Notes: generated by a model not told the origin, from the sequence alone. A stretch of DNA of 36,761 nucleotides from Chloroflexota bacterium (GCA_013204545.1 JABMNN010000056.1:1-36761), one strand, 5' to 3'; shown: positions 8,421 to 17,442, counted from the first letter of the stretch. Program-made: numbers and translations.

Positions 8421-9161
8421 ATGGACATCTGGAAGTTTTACGGCGTCACACATCGTGACCACATCGTCATGAACCCCACCTCGGAAGCAAAGACGGATCA
8501 ATTCATCGCCCTCTTGCCCTTGAAGCCCAACGCTCGCGTTCTCGACGTAGCCTCAGGCAAGGGTGAGCAACTTCTCAGGATCATCGATAAGCACGATGCA
8601 ACGGGCGTTGGTATCGACATATCACCCTACGAAGTGAAAGCAGCCCGTCAGCGCGCCTCCGTGCGCAACCTCGAAAGCAAAGTCGAATTCGTTGAGGGAG
8701 ATGGCGCGAAATACAACGTCGAACCGAACTCATTCGACCTAGCAATGTGCCTTGGCGCAACTGGGGTCTGGGGCGGCTATCGGGGCGCAATCGAAGCTCT
8801 CAAGAAAACCGTTAAGCCCACCGGGCTGATCGTTTTGGGTGAACCCTACAAACTCAAAGAACCCGAGTCTGGTTATATCGAAGCAGAGCCAGAATTCGCT
8901 CCAACTCTGGTCACTCACGCCGAAAACGTTCAAATTGCCCAAAATGCCGGACTCAAACTGCTCTACTCAATCGTCAGCGATCACCACGATTGGGACCGCT
9001 ACGAAGGTCTACGCCTGCGGGCTGCCGAACTCTACGCAGAAGAAAACCCAACCGACCCAGACGCTCACGAAATCCTCGACCGACAACGAGGCGAGCACGA
9101 TACCTACCTCAAACATGGCAGAGACACCCTAGGCTGGGCGATCTATATGTTCAGGACCTAA
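8421..9161 (+). CDS. Class I SAM-dependent methyltransferase
   Basis: 246 residues. Motif I (SAM binding) is VLDVASGKGEQ at about residues 40-50; the acidic end of strand 2 is in VGIDIS; motif III is FVEGDGAKYNV; motif IV is FDLAMCLGATGVWGGY, with PTGLIVLGEP for strand 5. This is the Rossmann layout of small-molecule methyltransferases, distantly like UbiE/cyclopropane synthase type. The substrate cannot be told. The ribosome site is weak. It converges with the next gene, the stop codons overlapping by 4 nt, and has an operator-like dyad upstream. Confidence 0.85.
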   Translation: MDIWKFYGVTHRDHIVMNPTSEAKTDQFIALLPLKPNARVLDVASGKGEQLLRIIDKHDATGVGIDISPYEVKAARQRASVRNLESKVEFVEGDGAKYNVEPNSFDLAMCLGATGVWGGYRGAIEALKKTVKPTGLIVLGEPYKLKEPESGYIEAEPEFAPTLVTHAENVQIAQNAGLKLLYSIVSDHHDWDRYEGLRLRAAELYAEENPTDPDAHEILDRQRGEHDTYLKHGRDTLGWAIYMFRT

Positions 9162-9697
9162 CGCACCGCCGCGTACCTCGACTGCACCAACCCACTCGCA
9201 AATCCCTGCGTTTCAACGTGGCGCAGCAGAACATCGCGATCCAGTTCACCAAACAGCGGAACCCCAGAACCCAACAACACCGGCATTCGACTCAAAATTA
9301 ACTCGTCGATCAACCTCTCCCGCAAAAACCGTTGAATCGTCAACCCGCCATCGATGTAAACGTGCTTTGCCCCCTCTCCAGCCAGTTTCGCAGCTAACTC
9401 AAGCGGCTCCATAGCAAGAAACTCAACCTTGCCCGCTAAATGCGGTGCCGCATCATCGGCACCCAAGGTCGAACTCATTACCACCATCCTCTTGCCCTCG
9501 TACGGCCATAACCCAGTAGACACCACGAACTCATACGTCAGACGACCCATCACCACCGTGTCTACCGATGCCATAAACTCAGCGAAGCCGTAGTCGTCAT
9601 CTCCCGCATCGTGCTCGAGCCAGTCCATCCCGCCATCAGCGCGGGCAATAAAGCCATCAAGGCTCGTCGCAATGTAAACGGAAATTTTTGTCTTCAT
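9158..9697 (-). CDS. RibD C-terminal / dihydrofolate reductase-like protein
   Basis: 179 residues. The sequence starts ISVYIATSLDGFIARADGGMDW, the usual opening of the RibD_C/YyaP-YwjB group, continues with DTVVMGRLTYEFV and ends with GAKHVYIDGGLTIQRFL and VLLGSGVPLF. The fold binds NAD(P)H; members include the RibD reductase domain but stand-alone proteins like this usually have no proven substrate. Tail-to-tail with the methyltransferase, sharing 4 bases; monocistronic. Confidence 0.85.
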   Translation of the reverse strand: MKTKISVYIATSLDGFIARADGGMDWLEHDAGDDDYGFAEFMASVDTVVMGRLTYEFVVSTGLWPYEGKRMVVMSSTLGADDAAPHLAGKVEFLAMEPLELAAKLAGEGAKHVYIDGGLTIQRFLRERLIDELILSRMPVLLGSGVPLFGELDRDVLLRHVETQGFASGLVQSRYAAVR

Positions 9698-9918
9698 ATT
9701 TCACACCCTACTATCTCTCAATCAAAACACCGAGTCGACCTTATGATCGAGCCATGAAAACGAAATCAGTGAGTTCAGAATTAGACTCGTGCTCATCTTC
9801 GAATAACATGTGTAGCAGTTGACCGAATTGAGAATGGCACAAGCAATTCAGCCATCACTCACCATCATTAGAGACTGATAGCCAGCAGCACCGGCGATAG
9901 CGCAAGAAGGAACACGTC

Positions 9919-10827
9919 GTGACCGTCCCACCATTCATCGATACCCACCATCATCTTTGGGATCTCGAAAACAACCCCTACCCGTGGCTCATTGACCCCA
10001 TCGACCATTTCGTTGGTGACTACTCGGCGATCCGCAAATCATGGCTAATTGGTGACCTCCACGAAGGTGCAAAGAACATCCCACTCGTTAAATCAGTTCA
10101 TGTTCAAGCTGAATGGGACCATAACGCCGACCCCGTTGGCGAAACCGCATGGCTACAGTCAGTCGCAGATGACCCCGCTTCAAAAGGAATGCCAAATGCC
10201 ATCATCGCCTACGCAAATCTCTCTGATCCTAAAGTAGAAGGCGTCCTAGAACGGCATGCCGAACACGCTAACTGGCGTGGCATTCGCCACATGCTCAACT
10301 GGTCAGACGACAAGCCAAATTTCCGGTTCGCCGAAGCTGGCGATTTGATGAGCGACCCACAATGGCTGGCTGGATTCAAATTACTCGCCAAATTCAACGG
10401 CTCCTTTGAAGTGCAAATCTGGCCATGGCAGCTTCAAGAAGCTGCAAAACTTGCCAACGATATTCCCGAAGTGCAAATCGTCCTCGGCCACACAGCGATG
10501 CCAATTGGTCGATCACCCGGCGAGTTACGTGAATGGCGTAAAGGACTCGAAGCCCTTGGAACCGCTCCCAACATCTCAGCAAAAATCTCCGCATTAGGAA
10601 TGCTCGATCAACAGTGGACCACTGAATCGATAGCCCCATTCGTTCTTGATGCAATCGACATTCTAGGTGTCGACCGCTGCATGTTCGCGTCGAACTTCCC
10701 GGTCGATAGCTTGTTCAGCGACTACGAAACACTGTGGAACGCCTACGACGAAATAACGTCAGACTTCACCGAGTCCGAACGAGCCAAACTCTTCCGAACC
10801 AACGCCGAAAAATACTACCGAATCTAA
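9919..10827 (+). CDS. Amidohydrolase, TIM-barrel lactonase-like (COG3618 type)
   Basis: 302 residues, GTG start with AAGGA upstream. The metal-binding HxH is in FIDTHHHLWDL (His10, His12), followed by the NPYPWL signature of the amidohydrolase-2 group. Later ligands are expected in VLGHTAMPIG and in DRCMFASNFPVDSLF, a strand-8 motif shared with L-fuconolactonase and 2-pyrone-4,6-dicarboxylate lactonase relatives. These enzymes hydrolyse sugar-acid or aromatic-pathway lactones; the true substrate is not readable. The VOC gene starts 8 nt downstream, so the two form an operon, perhaps in degradation of an organic acid. Confidence 0.85.
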   Translation: MTVPPFIDTHHHLWDLENNPYPWLIDPIDHFVGDYSAIRKSWLIGDLHEGAKNIPLVKSVHVQAEWDHNADPVGETAWLQSVADDPASKGMPNAIIAYANLSDPKVEGVLERHAEHANWRGIRHMLNWSDDKPNFRFAEAGDLMSDPQWLAGFKLLAKFNGSFEVQIWPWQLQEAAKLANDIPEVQIVLGHTAMPIGRSPGELREWRKGLEALGTAPNISAKISALGMLDQQWTTESIAPFVLDAIDILGVDRCMFASNFPVDSLFSDYETLWNAYDEITSDFTESERAKLFRTNAEKYYRI

Positions 10828-10835
10828 CATCAACC

Positions 10836-11315
10836 ATGCCAACCATTCAGACCATCTACCACACTGGCTTCATCGTCGAAAACCTCGATAAAGCCCTCGA
10901 CTTCTACACACGCGTTCTCGGAATGGCCGTCGAACGCGAACCAGCCATATCCGAAACGCCCTGGATATCTGAGGTAGTCGGCTACGAAAACGTAAAAATG
11001 CGGCAGGCTTACGTCGGTGTTGGCGACGGGCATTCGATCGAACTAATCGAGTACATGCGACCTCGCGGCGAGAGACGGTCCGACCAACATGACCGAAACC
11101 GACCCGGCTCCGCGCACGCCGCAATGGTCGTCGATGATGTTCCGACGTGGAGAGATCGACTCGAAGCAGAGGGGATTAATATCTTCGGACCCAAATACGA
11201 ACGTGATCTCGAATATCCGTGGGCGCGCTATGCAATCTACTTTCAAGACCCCGACGGCAACTGGCTAGAAATGATCTCCCGCAACCCCAAACCCGAAGGC
11301 TCAGACGAAAACTAA
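10836..11315 (+). CDS. VOC-superfamily metalloenzyme (glyoxalase/dioxygenase-like)
   Basis: 159 residues from the ATG at 10836; the open frame extends back to 10734 only as overlap inside the amidohydrolase. Two beta-alpha-beta-beta-beta modules are visible with the four metal ligands expected for an active VOC protein: His9 (IYHTGFIV), Glu69 (SIELIEY), His94 (SAHAAMVV) and Glu145 (GNWLEMIS). The family includes glyoxalase I, methylmalonyl-CoA epimerase and extradiol dioxygenases; no more exact call is possible. Co-transcribed with the amidohydrolase. The TAA stop lies inside the first unit of an intergenic repeat. Confidence 0.85.
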   Translation: MPTIQTIYHTGFIVENLDKALDFYTRVLGMAVEREPAISETPWISEVVGYENVKMRQAYVGVGDGHSIELIEYMRPRGERRSDQHDRNRPGSAHAAMVVDDVPTWRDRLEAEGINIFGPKYERDLEYPWARYAIYFQDPDGNWLEMISRNPKPEGSDEN

Positions 11316-11480
11316 GTCGTCCGACGACGCCCGGGAGTAACGGAGACTGCGCTCAATGGCAACAATCAGTCCCTTCCAGACGGAAGGGCTAGGGTAGGAG
11401 ATTGCGACGCGCTACCAAGTCGTCCGACGACGCCCGGAGCTATAACGAGACTGCGACGCGGAGCCGAGTCATCCTATGAC
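11313..11480 (+). repeat. Composite intergenic repeat, copy 2 (three CCAAGT-type hairpin units)
   Basis: Units: GTCGT-ccg-ACGAC at 11316-11328 and again at 11419-11431, GTCAT-cct-ATGAC at 11468-11480. A lead hairpin CCCTTCC-agac-GGAAGGG (11371-11388) is followed by AGGGTAGGAGATTGCGACGCG. After each of the first two units comes GCCCGGGAG or GCCCGGAG and a GAGACTGCG tail. It lies between the VOC gene and the convergent lipoprotein gene; the first unit includes the VOC stop codon. Confidence 0.75.
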
Positions 11481-11510
11481 GAGCGCGACTAACGCTAACG
11501 CAAAACGCGA

Positions 11511-12992
11511 CTACCGCTCGTATATTTTCGCTGACGGCGTGAATCCGACCACGTCATCCGTAATCATCCCCGGAAAAACTTCGCACGTAAGCGTGCCATC
11601 GGCGTTTATCTGGAGCAACGCTACGCCCAGCACCTGATCCATAGTTCCTGCGACTATGTCATCACCAGGCCGCATTCCGTTAGTACCGCCGAGTCCAGAG
11701 CGAGACTCATCGTTACGTGCAAAGTGGGTGGAGTAGCCCAATTCGTATCTCACCAGTCCAGTCTCTGTTGTGATGGTCAGAGGATCGGGAGCATTTCCAA
11801 GAATGCCGAACTGTCGGGCATTGCCCAGCTCACCGGAGAAATTGCCTGTAGAGAATCGCCACTGGGTTGGATCAAGGGCATCGGGAACGATCGCAAGGTG
11901 CCCATCCCAATATTTTGATGGCTCAACACCAGCGTAACCATTCGTACCCTGTTGGAACCAGTTACCAGAGAGAGTGCCTTCTACGTCGTAATCGATCTTC
12001 CCTGCTCTCGGCTCTACCTGTCTCAGCATCAGGGCTAGCATCGATGTGCGGATATCCTCTGGAAAGTACGGAAATGGGTCAACTGTGTGGATCTTCCATG
12101 ATTCATGGTCGTAGTGAGCAGGAACGATGTAGCCGGAAGCAGTCGTCTCGTAGTCGTAGACGCCGAAGTCGAGAGTCTGTGCACCGACGCGACCCACCAC
12201 CTGTCCTGCCTTCACAGGTATCCCTTGCCATCGTCCAGTTCGCCCACCCTCTGTCTTGCTCCACTCCGCTTCAATCTCAGGGTCTAGTGATGTCAGCAGG
12301 TCGAAGTAGCTTGTGAACGTACAGGTGTGAGCGATATCCATACGCCACTCACGTTGGCGAGACTGACCAGTGTCTACATTGATATCACGTGACTGTAGGC
12401 TATATATCACGCCGTCCTGAATCGCTCTGACCTCGTACACATCCCGACCCAGTGAACGGTCGGCTGGTTCAAAATACATATGGTCGATCGGGGTGACGTG
12501 AGCACCCGCAAGCATCCCGTAAGGGAGCATATGTAAAACGTCTTCAGGCCGCATCGGCGAAACAGAGAACATCACCGTCCCGGTGCCAGTGCAACCGCTA
12601 AAACCGACCGATTCCTGTTCGCTATCACTGGAGCCCGGCCGTCGTTGGTTCGGTGTCTCTGTAGAGCGGGCTATCACTGTTGATGACGATCGCGACGAGT
12701 TGGTCGGTGTAGTAGTAGGGCGCACCGTCACGGTGGCTGTTGGCGATAGTCGTGACCGACTGATCGGTGTCGCCGTCGAACTTGCTGGTGTGGTGGACGC
12801 TCTGACCGAACTGGGATTTTCACGTTCCGTAACACCTGCGGTCGTGGCAGGATCAGTTATTTCTGGTGCCACATTCGTTGGGGCGATAGGGGTTGAATTG
12901 ACCTCTGATACTGCTGTGCAAGCAGAGGCTGCAATCACCAACCAAACCGTTACGGCGATCCATCGGACATGAAGGAAATTTATCGTAAGCAT
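11511..12992 (-). CDS. Lipoprotein with degenerate M23/LytM-like domain
   Basis: 493 residues. The signal peptide ends at AASAC (Cys25); residues ~30-125 are a Ser/Thr/Pro/Arg-rich linker. Residues ~140-310 follow the M23 (LytM) barrel order: GAHVTPIDHMYF at the place of the HxxxD zinc motif but with one extra residue, YEVRAIQDGVIYSL, IAHTCTFTSYFDLL, and GIPVKAGQVVGRVGAQTLDFGVYD. The final HxH of active M23 peptidases is replaced in LDFGVYD, so zinc catalysis looks lost. The C-terminal ~180 residues form a beta-rich part I do not recognise. Probably a cell-surface binding or structural protein. Assignment to M23 is inference. Flanked by a repeat downstream and a 250-base gap upstream; transcribed alone. 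Confidence 0.55.
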   Translation of the reverse strand: MLTINFLHVRWIAVTVWLVIAASACTAVSEVNSTPIAPTNVAPEITDPATTAGVTERENPSSVRASTTPASSTATPISRSRLSPTATVTVRPTTTPTNSSRSSSTVIARSTETPNQRRPGSSDSEQESVGFSGCTGTGTVMFSVSPMRPEDVLHMLPYGMLAGAHVTPIDHMYFEPADRSLGRDVYEVRAIQDGVIYSLQSRDINVDTGQSRQREWRMDIAHTCTFTSYFDLLTSLDPEIEAEWSKTEGGRTGRWQGIPVKAGQVVGRVGAQTLDFGVYDYETTASGYIVPAHYDHESWKIHTVDPFPYFPEDIRTSMLALMLRQVEPRAGKIDYDVEGTLSGNWFQQGTNGYAGVEPSKYWDGHLAIVPDALDPTQWRFSTGNFSGELGNARQFGILGNAPDPLTITTETGLVRYELGYSTHFARNDESRSGLGGTNGMRPGDDIVAGTMDQVLGVALLQINADGTLTCEVFPGMITDDVVGFTPSAKIYER

Positions 12993-13240
12993 ACTCGGAG
13001 CGTAACGGCAACTCTAACGCATGTCATTGACTCAATTGGCAACAATGTATGAGTGCCGACAACCACGCGCCATTGCTAGAAACCGAACTAATTTGATGAT
13101 GTAAAGTCAACGATGGAAGTAACCTAACTCATGCTGCAGCTGCCCGATAAATTCGTATAAACGGATATATCAGAACTCATAATCCAATCCTGTTTGCCTG
13201 TTTTATTAGGGGCGATGTTCAACGCAACCGTTAAATAGCC

Positions 13241-13783
13241 ATGCCAAACCCCATCTCAACATGGCTCTCAAAATTCCTGAACCGTTTCGGTGGTCCAAAA
13301 CTCACCACGCCAGAGAAGAACCTAAACATCTTCAAAAACGGTGTTCGTGAAGTCGATGAAGGTCACCCCAAAAAGGCAATCGAATACTTCACCGAAGCCA
13401 TTATTGCGTCACCAAAATCGTCCAAGCTTCACCACTATCGAGCCGATGCCTACGCGTTAAACGGTGACTACGAACTAGCGGTCATCGATTTCGATACCTC
13501 AGTACGTCTCAACCCTTCCTACCCTGACACCTATCTTGATCGAGGTAACGCCCATTACCAACTCGGTCAGTTCGAAGCCGCCCTCAAAAACTTCTCAGAA
13601 GCCATTCGACTTAAACCCGAATGGGGTGAGGCCTACGCCAACAGAGCAGTAATTCACATCGAACTCGGTGAAGACAGTGAATCTGAATACGACGTAAAAA
13701 CTGCAATCTCTCTTGGCGTCAACGAAACCCAACTAAACAAAATGCTAGAAGACGCTCGCAGAGAATCTAGCGACGTCAGATGA
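13241..13783 (+). CDS. TPR-repeat protein
   Basis: 180 residues. Three to four tetratricopeptide repeats from about residue 28 to 165, with typical phrases such as PKKAIEYFTEAIIASPKS, YELAVIDFDTSVRLNPSY and FEAALKNFSEAIRLKPEW followed by GEAYANRAVIHIELGE. The N-terminal ~25 residues are basic and amphipathic with no clear signal peptide, so a cytoplasmic scaffold is likely. TPRs bind partner proteins; no catalytic part is present. It stands alone between two minus-strand genes. Confidence 0.85.
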   Translation: MPNPISTWLSKFLNRFGGPKLTTPEKNLNIFKNGVREVDEGHPKKAIEYFTEAIIASPKSSKLHHYRADAYALNGDYELAVIDFDTSVRLNPSYPDTYLDRGNAHYQLGQFEAALKNFSEAIRLKPEWGEAYANRAVIHIELGEDSESEYDVKTAISLGVNETQLNKMLEDARRESSDVR

Positions 13784-13873
13784 AACTATCTTTCAGTCAT
13801 TCAGCGCAGCTTGTTCCAACGAACAACTAGAGTCGATAATAGCTAGCTAACAACCATCGTTAACTCGGATGCG

Positions 13874-14461
13874 TTAGACGAACTGCAGCTTCCCATTTCG
13901 TATAAACGGCAACTCCAACACTTCCGCCTGAGAAACTGCCGGAAACTGCATGTCACCAAATCGTGATTTGAGATCTTCAGGCGTCTCGATAATTTCTGGT
14001 GCATTAACTCGCTCGAAACCTTGGACCTCTTCTTGATAGAAGAAAACCATTATCGATTCACGGGCATGGCGCGACCCGTTTGGAAGCAACATGCCTGCAG
14101 GTAACCCTCGCCACATGTGAGGGACTCCGGGGCCTATGTCACACAGAGTGTTCGGAAGTATCACAATCCGTTCACCGCCAACGTCCAGAAGAATCGCCGA
14201 TTCGAGAATTAGTATCCGTTCTCTAACGAATCGTTTTCCGTCCACGCTCAAGTGAACGTGCCTCATCAACCCGTCAGATTTGCAAAAACGATTGACCCCG
14301 AACTGCCCTGAAAAACCTATCCCCGAGTGATCAGAAAAATAGGTCATCGTGAATGCCTCGAATGGCTCTTCACGCCCGGCAGCCTCTTCGTCTACGAAAT
14401 AGCTACTTTGAATTTCCATACCACCAATAGAGTGTGTTGCATGTGTCACGGAATTACTCAC
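13874..14461 (-). CDS. Cupin-like protein of unknown function
   Basis: 195 residues. No signal peptide or membrane segment. The middle and C-terminal parts have cupin-like turns: a conserved beta pattern around GKRFVRERILILESAILLDVGGERIVIL, then IGPGVPHMWRGLPAGM, which resembles the second cupin box (Pro-Gly-x-x-His). The first-box His residues are not clear, though MRHVHLSVDG may supply them. The role is unknown. A 9-bp dyad sits 27-49 bases upstream of its start. Confidence 0.5.
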   Translation of the reverse strand: MSNSVTHATHSIGGMEIQSSYFVDEEAAGREEPFEAFTMTYFSDHSGIGFSGQFGVNRFCKSDGLMRHVHLSVDGKRFVRERILILESAILLDVGGERIVILPNTLCDIGPGVPHMWRGLPAGMLLPNGSRHARESIMVFFYQEEVQGFERVNAPEIIETPEDLKSRFGDMQFPAVSQAEVLELPFIRNGKLQFV

Positions 14462-14864
14462 ATTTCAAGGGTTTGAGTCACGATATTCGACGAAATGCTA
14501 TATTTCGTCGTCATCGATTTGCCGAGAGAGTAAATCGTTACGATAATCGGTGCAACAAATTGGTTATATGCTCATTTTATTTCGAATACTCGCGAATAAT
14601 AACTTAAGATTACGAATACCGTAGAAATAGAAATGGGATATTCCTCTATGCGATTCTGCGTTGCTTAGTGGCAGTGTCAGAGTCAGTTGGGTTTTCATCA
14701 CGATTGATCTCTACATGTGCAATCGAGCAACGTACTGGCATCCCTACATGTCAAACATACTCAGCCGCGTACATGACTCGAGCAAGGATGCTCATCCGAG
14801 TGTTGCTCATGCGCCTCTAAGCACCTAAACTCTCGCCATTACGGATATCTGAGGGCTCAACCGA
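14462..14864. promoter_or_regulatory. Divergent AT-rich intergenic region with 9-bp dyad
   Basis: A perfect inverted repeat CGACGAAAT-gctat-ATTTCGTCG lies at 14488-14510, just upstream of the minus-strand cupin-like gene; it may be an operator for it or an RNA hairpin in its leader. From 14560 to 14650 the sequence is clearly AT-richer than the surroundings and probably carries promoters for one or both directions. No RNA gene seen. Confidence 0.45.
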
Positions 14865-16295
14865 ATGACTACGATCGAATCTCGCACCGACGAATTGCTG
14901 ATTGCTCACCTGCTCAGGCGGGCGGGCTTCGGAGGCACGGCAACCGAGCTTCGCGACTATTCGAACCTAAGCTACGAAGTTGTGGTCGATAAACTGCTGA
15001 ACGCTGTCGATTCGACGTCAATTCCACAGGACGTTATCCGTCGCTACCACATCGACCAATCTGACCTCCGTACCAGAGGAAGTAGCTCAGGCAACTGGCT
15101 CTACCAGATGGTCACTACCGATGCTCCTTTCATTGAGAAAGTGAACCTGTTCTGGCATCGGGTGTTCGCAACCGGTCAAACGAAGCTTATCCAGGGCAAG
15201 GCGATGGAAACCCACCTCGCTATGCTTCGAAAATTCGGGCTAGGAAAATTCGACGACCTTCTCCTCAACCTGTCCAAAGATCCCGCAATGATCCTGTGGC
15301 TCGACAACCAGGACAACCACAAAGCCTCTATCAACGAAAATTACGGCCGAGAAATCCTCGAACTGTTTGCGATGGGGGTCGGTAATTACACCGAAGAAGA
15401 CGTCAAAGAGTGCTCTAGAGCATTCACCGGTTGGACGGTTGAAAACACCGACTACATGGCGCTGAAGATGCGCAACAACACGATGCGTCCATACGGATAC
15501 GTTAATTGGCAATTCAAATTCGACCCCGATGACCACGACAACGGCGAAAAAACGTTCTTGGGCGAAACCGGAAATTTTAACGGTGACGACATCATCGCCA
15601 TCATCTGCAAGAACCCCGCAACTGCTGGATTCATAGCTCGGCACCTCTATCACTACTTCGTTGCCGACGAACTGCCGGTTCCGCAATGGCCGCACTTCCC
15701 GCCAATCAACCCCGAAGCGATCCAAGTAATGAGCGATGCATACTTCGACTCTGGATACTCGATCAAAGCCATGCTCAGAGCGCTATTTCTCTCTGATTCG
15801 TTCAAATCAAAGACCGCGTGGAACGCACGAGTGAAAAGTCCGATAGAACTCGTAGTCGGAACTGTTCGACTCGCCGGAGGGTACGACGGGCCTAGTTCCG
15901 ACGTTTACAACCACATCGCTGCCAGCGGTTATATGGGGCAAGACATATACGCACCCCCGAGCGTCGAAGGTTGGATGGGCGGGGCCGACTGGATTTCGAC
16001 CGGATCAATGGTGATGCGCGTCAACTTCGCAGGTGAGATCGTTGGCAACCTCGATAACAAAGGGGTTCGCGATTTGATTTCCACAATCAAGTCAGAGACT
16101 GGGAACGTAACAACCCCAGAATCTCTAGTTAGAACAAGCCTCGCAAATTTAGGAAATCTCCAAGTATCTGACGAAACCCGCGAAGGACTCGTTCAATTCG
16201 CTTCTAGTGCTGAGGATTCCGCACACCCCTCAGACCAAGACGTTGCATCGCTCCTTCAACTTATCGTTGCTACCCGCGAATACCAGTTCGTATAA
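14865..16295 (+). CDS. DUF1800 family protein
   Basis: 476 residues. Family marks are HLLRRAGFG at residues 15-23, VNLFWHRVFATG at about 93-104, NENYGREILELFAMGVGNYT at 157-176 followed by EEDVKECSRAFTGWT, and PPSVEGWMGG towards the C-terminus. DUF1800 proteins are regularly coded beside DUF1501 proteins, in Planctomycetota, Bacteroidota, Proteobacteria and Chloroflexota; their biochemical role is not established. This copy has no recognisable export signal. The NHL-repeat gene follows after 2 nt, and a DUF1501 gene comes next, so the three act together. Confidence 0.9.
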   Translation: MTTIESRTDELLIAHLLRRAGFGGTATELRDYSNLSYEVVVDKLLNAVDSTSIPQDVIRRYHIDQSDLRTRGSSSGNWLYQMVTTDAPFIEKVNLFWHRVFATGQTKLIQGKAMETHLAMLRKFGLGKFDDLLLNLSKDPAMILWLDNQDNHKASINENYGREILELFAMGVGNYTEEDVKECSRAFTGWTVENTDYMALKMRNNTMRPYGYVNWQFKFDPDDHDNGEKTFLGETGNFNGDDIIAIICKNPATAGFIARHLYHYFVADELPVPQWPHFPPINPEAIQVMSDAYFDSGYSIKAMLRALFLSDSFKSKTAWNARVKSPIELVVGTVRLAGGYDGPSSDVYNHIAASGYMGQDIYAPPSVEGWMGGADWISTGSMVMRVNFAGEIVGNLDNKGVRDLISTIKSETGNVTTPESLVRTSLANLGNLQVSDETREGLVQFASSAEDSAHPSDQDVASLLQLIVATREYQFV

Positions 16296-16297
16296 AC

Positions 16298-17317
16298 ATG
16301 ATTACCCAAACCAAATCGAAGCTAAATTACGTCGATACAGTAGGTTTTGGCGCTGACGTTGGCGGTCGTGGATTTCACATTCCTGTCGACCTATCCATTC
16401 GACCCGATGGCCGCATTTACGCTGTAAACCGTAGTCCGATGCACCGACTCGGCATACGCGTCGGTATCTGCGATGTTAATCACGGTTGGTATCACGAGTT
16501 TGGAAGCGACGGAACTGATGATGGTCAGTTCGTGGGACCTACCGCGATCACGCACGGCCCCGATAATCGCGTCTACATCGCCGATGAAGAGCTAAATCGA
16601 ATCACCGTGTACACCCCAGACGGCGAGTTCATCTCGAAGTGGGGCGAGCAGGGCAGCGATCCCGGTCAAATTAATGGACCCGCTGGCCTGAAGTTCACCT
16701 CAAATGGCGATCTACTTGTGGTCGACCACCTCAACAATCGAATCCAGCGCATGACTCCAGATGGAAAGTACATCTCGCACTTCGGCTCAGAAGGCACCGG
16801 TGAAGGCGAATTCAATCTCCCTTGGGGCATCGATACCGATTCCGATCCTTCTGGCAATATCTACATTGCCGATTGGCGTAACGACCGAATTCAACGCTTT
16901 ACATCCAACGGCAAATTTATCGACATGTACGGCTCGTCGGGTCGTGAGGAAGGCAAGTTTGACCGACCCTCCGACGTTGCCGTCGACCAAGACGGTTTCA
17001 TATACGTCGCCGATTGGGGCAACCAGCGCGTTCAGATGTTCGATTCCAATTGGAATTTCCAACAATCAGTAAGAGGCGAAGCAACAGTCTCACCATGGGC
17101 GCAGGAATACCTCGATGCCAACGCCGATGAAGCCGAAGCTCGATCTCGATTTAATCCGTTTATCGAAGTCGACACCGATGATCCACATGAAATTTCCTCA
17201 AGGGTAGAAAGCTACCTGTGGGACCCCACGGCAATCGAAATCGATCCTGAAGGCAGGCTCATCATCACCGACTCCCTCCGCCACCGCCTACAGGTCTATC
17301 AACGATCAAACGAATAG
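16298..17317 (+). CDS. NHL-repeat beta-propeller protein
   Basis: 339 residues, 2 nt after the DUF1800 stop. At least five NHL blades are readable, for example RITVYTPDGEFISKWG, RIQRMTPDGKYISHFG, RIQRFTSNGKFIDMYG and RVQMFDSNWNF, each preceded by a VYIAD or IYIADW type strand. A six-bladed propeller is likely. No signal peptide is evident. Bacterial NHL propellers serve as ligand- or protein-binding platforms and some as lyases or lactonases; no catalytic set can be named here. The position between DUF1800 and DUF1501 suggests a partner for that pair. Confidence 0.88.
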   Translation: MITQTKSKLNYVDTVGFGADVGGRGFHIPVDLSIRPDGRIYAVNRSPMHRLGIRVGICDVNHGWYHEFGSDGTDDGQFVGPTAITHGPDNRVYIADEELNRITVYTPDGEFISKWGEQGSDPGQINGPAGLKFTSNGDLLVVDHLNNRIQRMTPDGKYISHFGSEGTGEGEFNLPWGIDTDSDPSGNIYIADWRNDRIQRFTSNGKFIDMYGSSGREEGKFDRPSDVAVDQDGFIYVADWGNQRVQMFDSNWNFQQSVRGEATVSPWAQEYLDANADEAEARSRFNPFIEVDTDDPHEISSRVESYLWDPTAIEIDPEGRLIITDSLRHRLQVYQRSNE

Positions 17318-17343
17318 TTCTGACGCAACAAGGTCGCACTCTG

Positions 17344-17377
17344 CAATTGCGAGGAGTTCGATGACACAGCAATCACG
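17344..17377 (+). repeat. ATTGCGAG...GCAATC dispersed repeat, copy 1
   Basis: A 34-base element starting with ATTGCGAGGAG and ending GCAATCACG, whose ends pair (ATTGC with GCAAT). A second copy lies at 21274-21307. From memory, similar GTCATTGCGAGGAGC...GGCAATC elements are scattered through many unrelated bacterial genomes. It lies in the 125-base gap between the NHL and DUF1501 genes. Confidence 0.65.
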
Positions 17378-17442
17378 AACACCTGTGAAAAATCGTTCGA
17401 CTCAGTAAAAAAACCAACCAACTCCAAGTACCCGTACCCACC

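Noticed and set aside
10734-10835. Longer VOC protein starting at 10734
   Set aside because: The extra part lies wholly in the amidohydrolase gene and precedes the first VOC strand; the ATG at 10836 fits the family start.
15240-15725. 161-codon minus-strand ORF
   Set aside because: Shadow of the DUF1800 gene, whose sense frame has clear family motifs.
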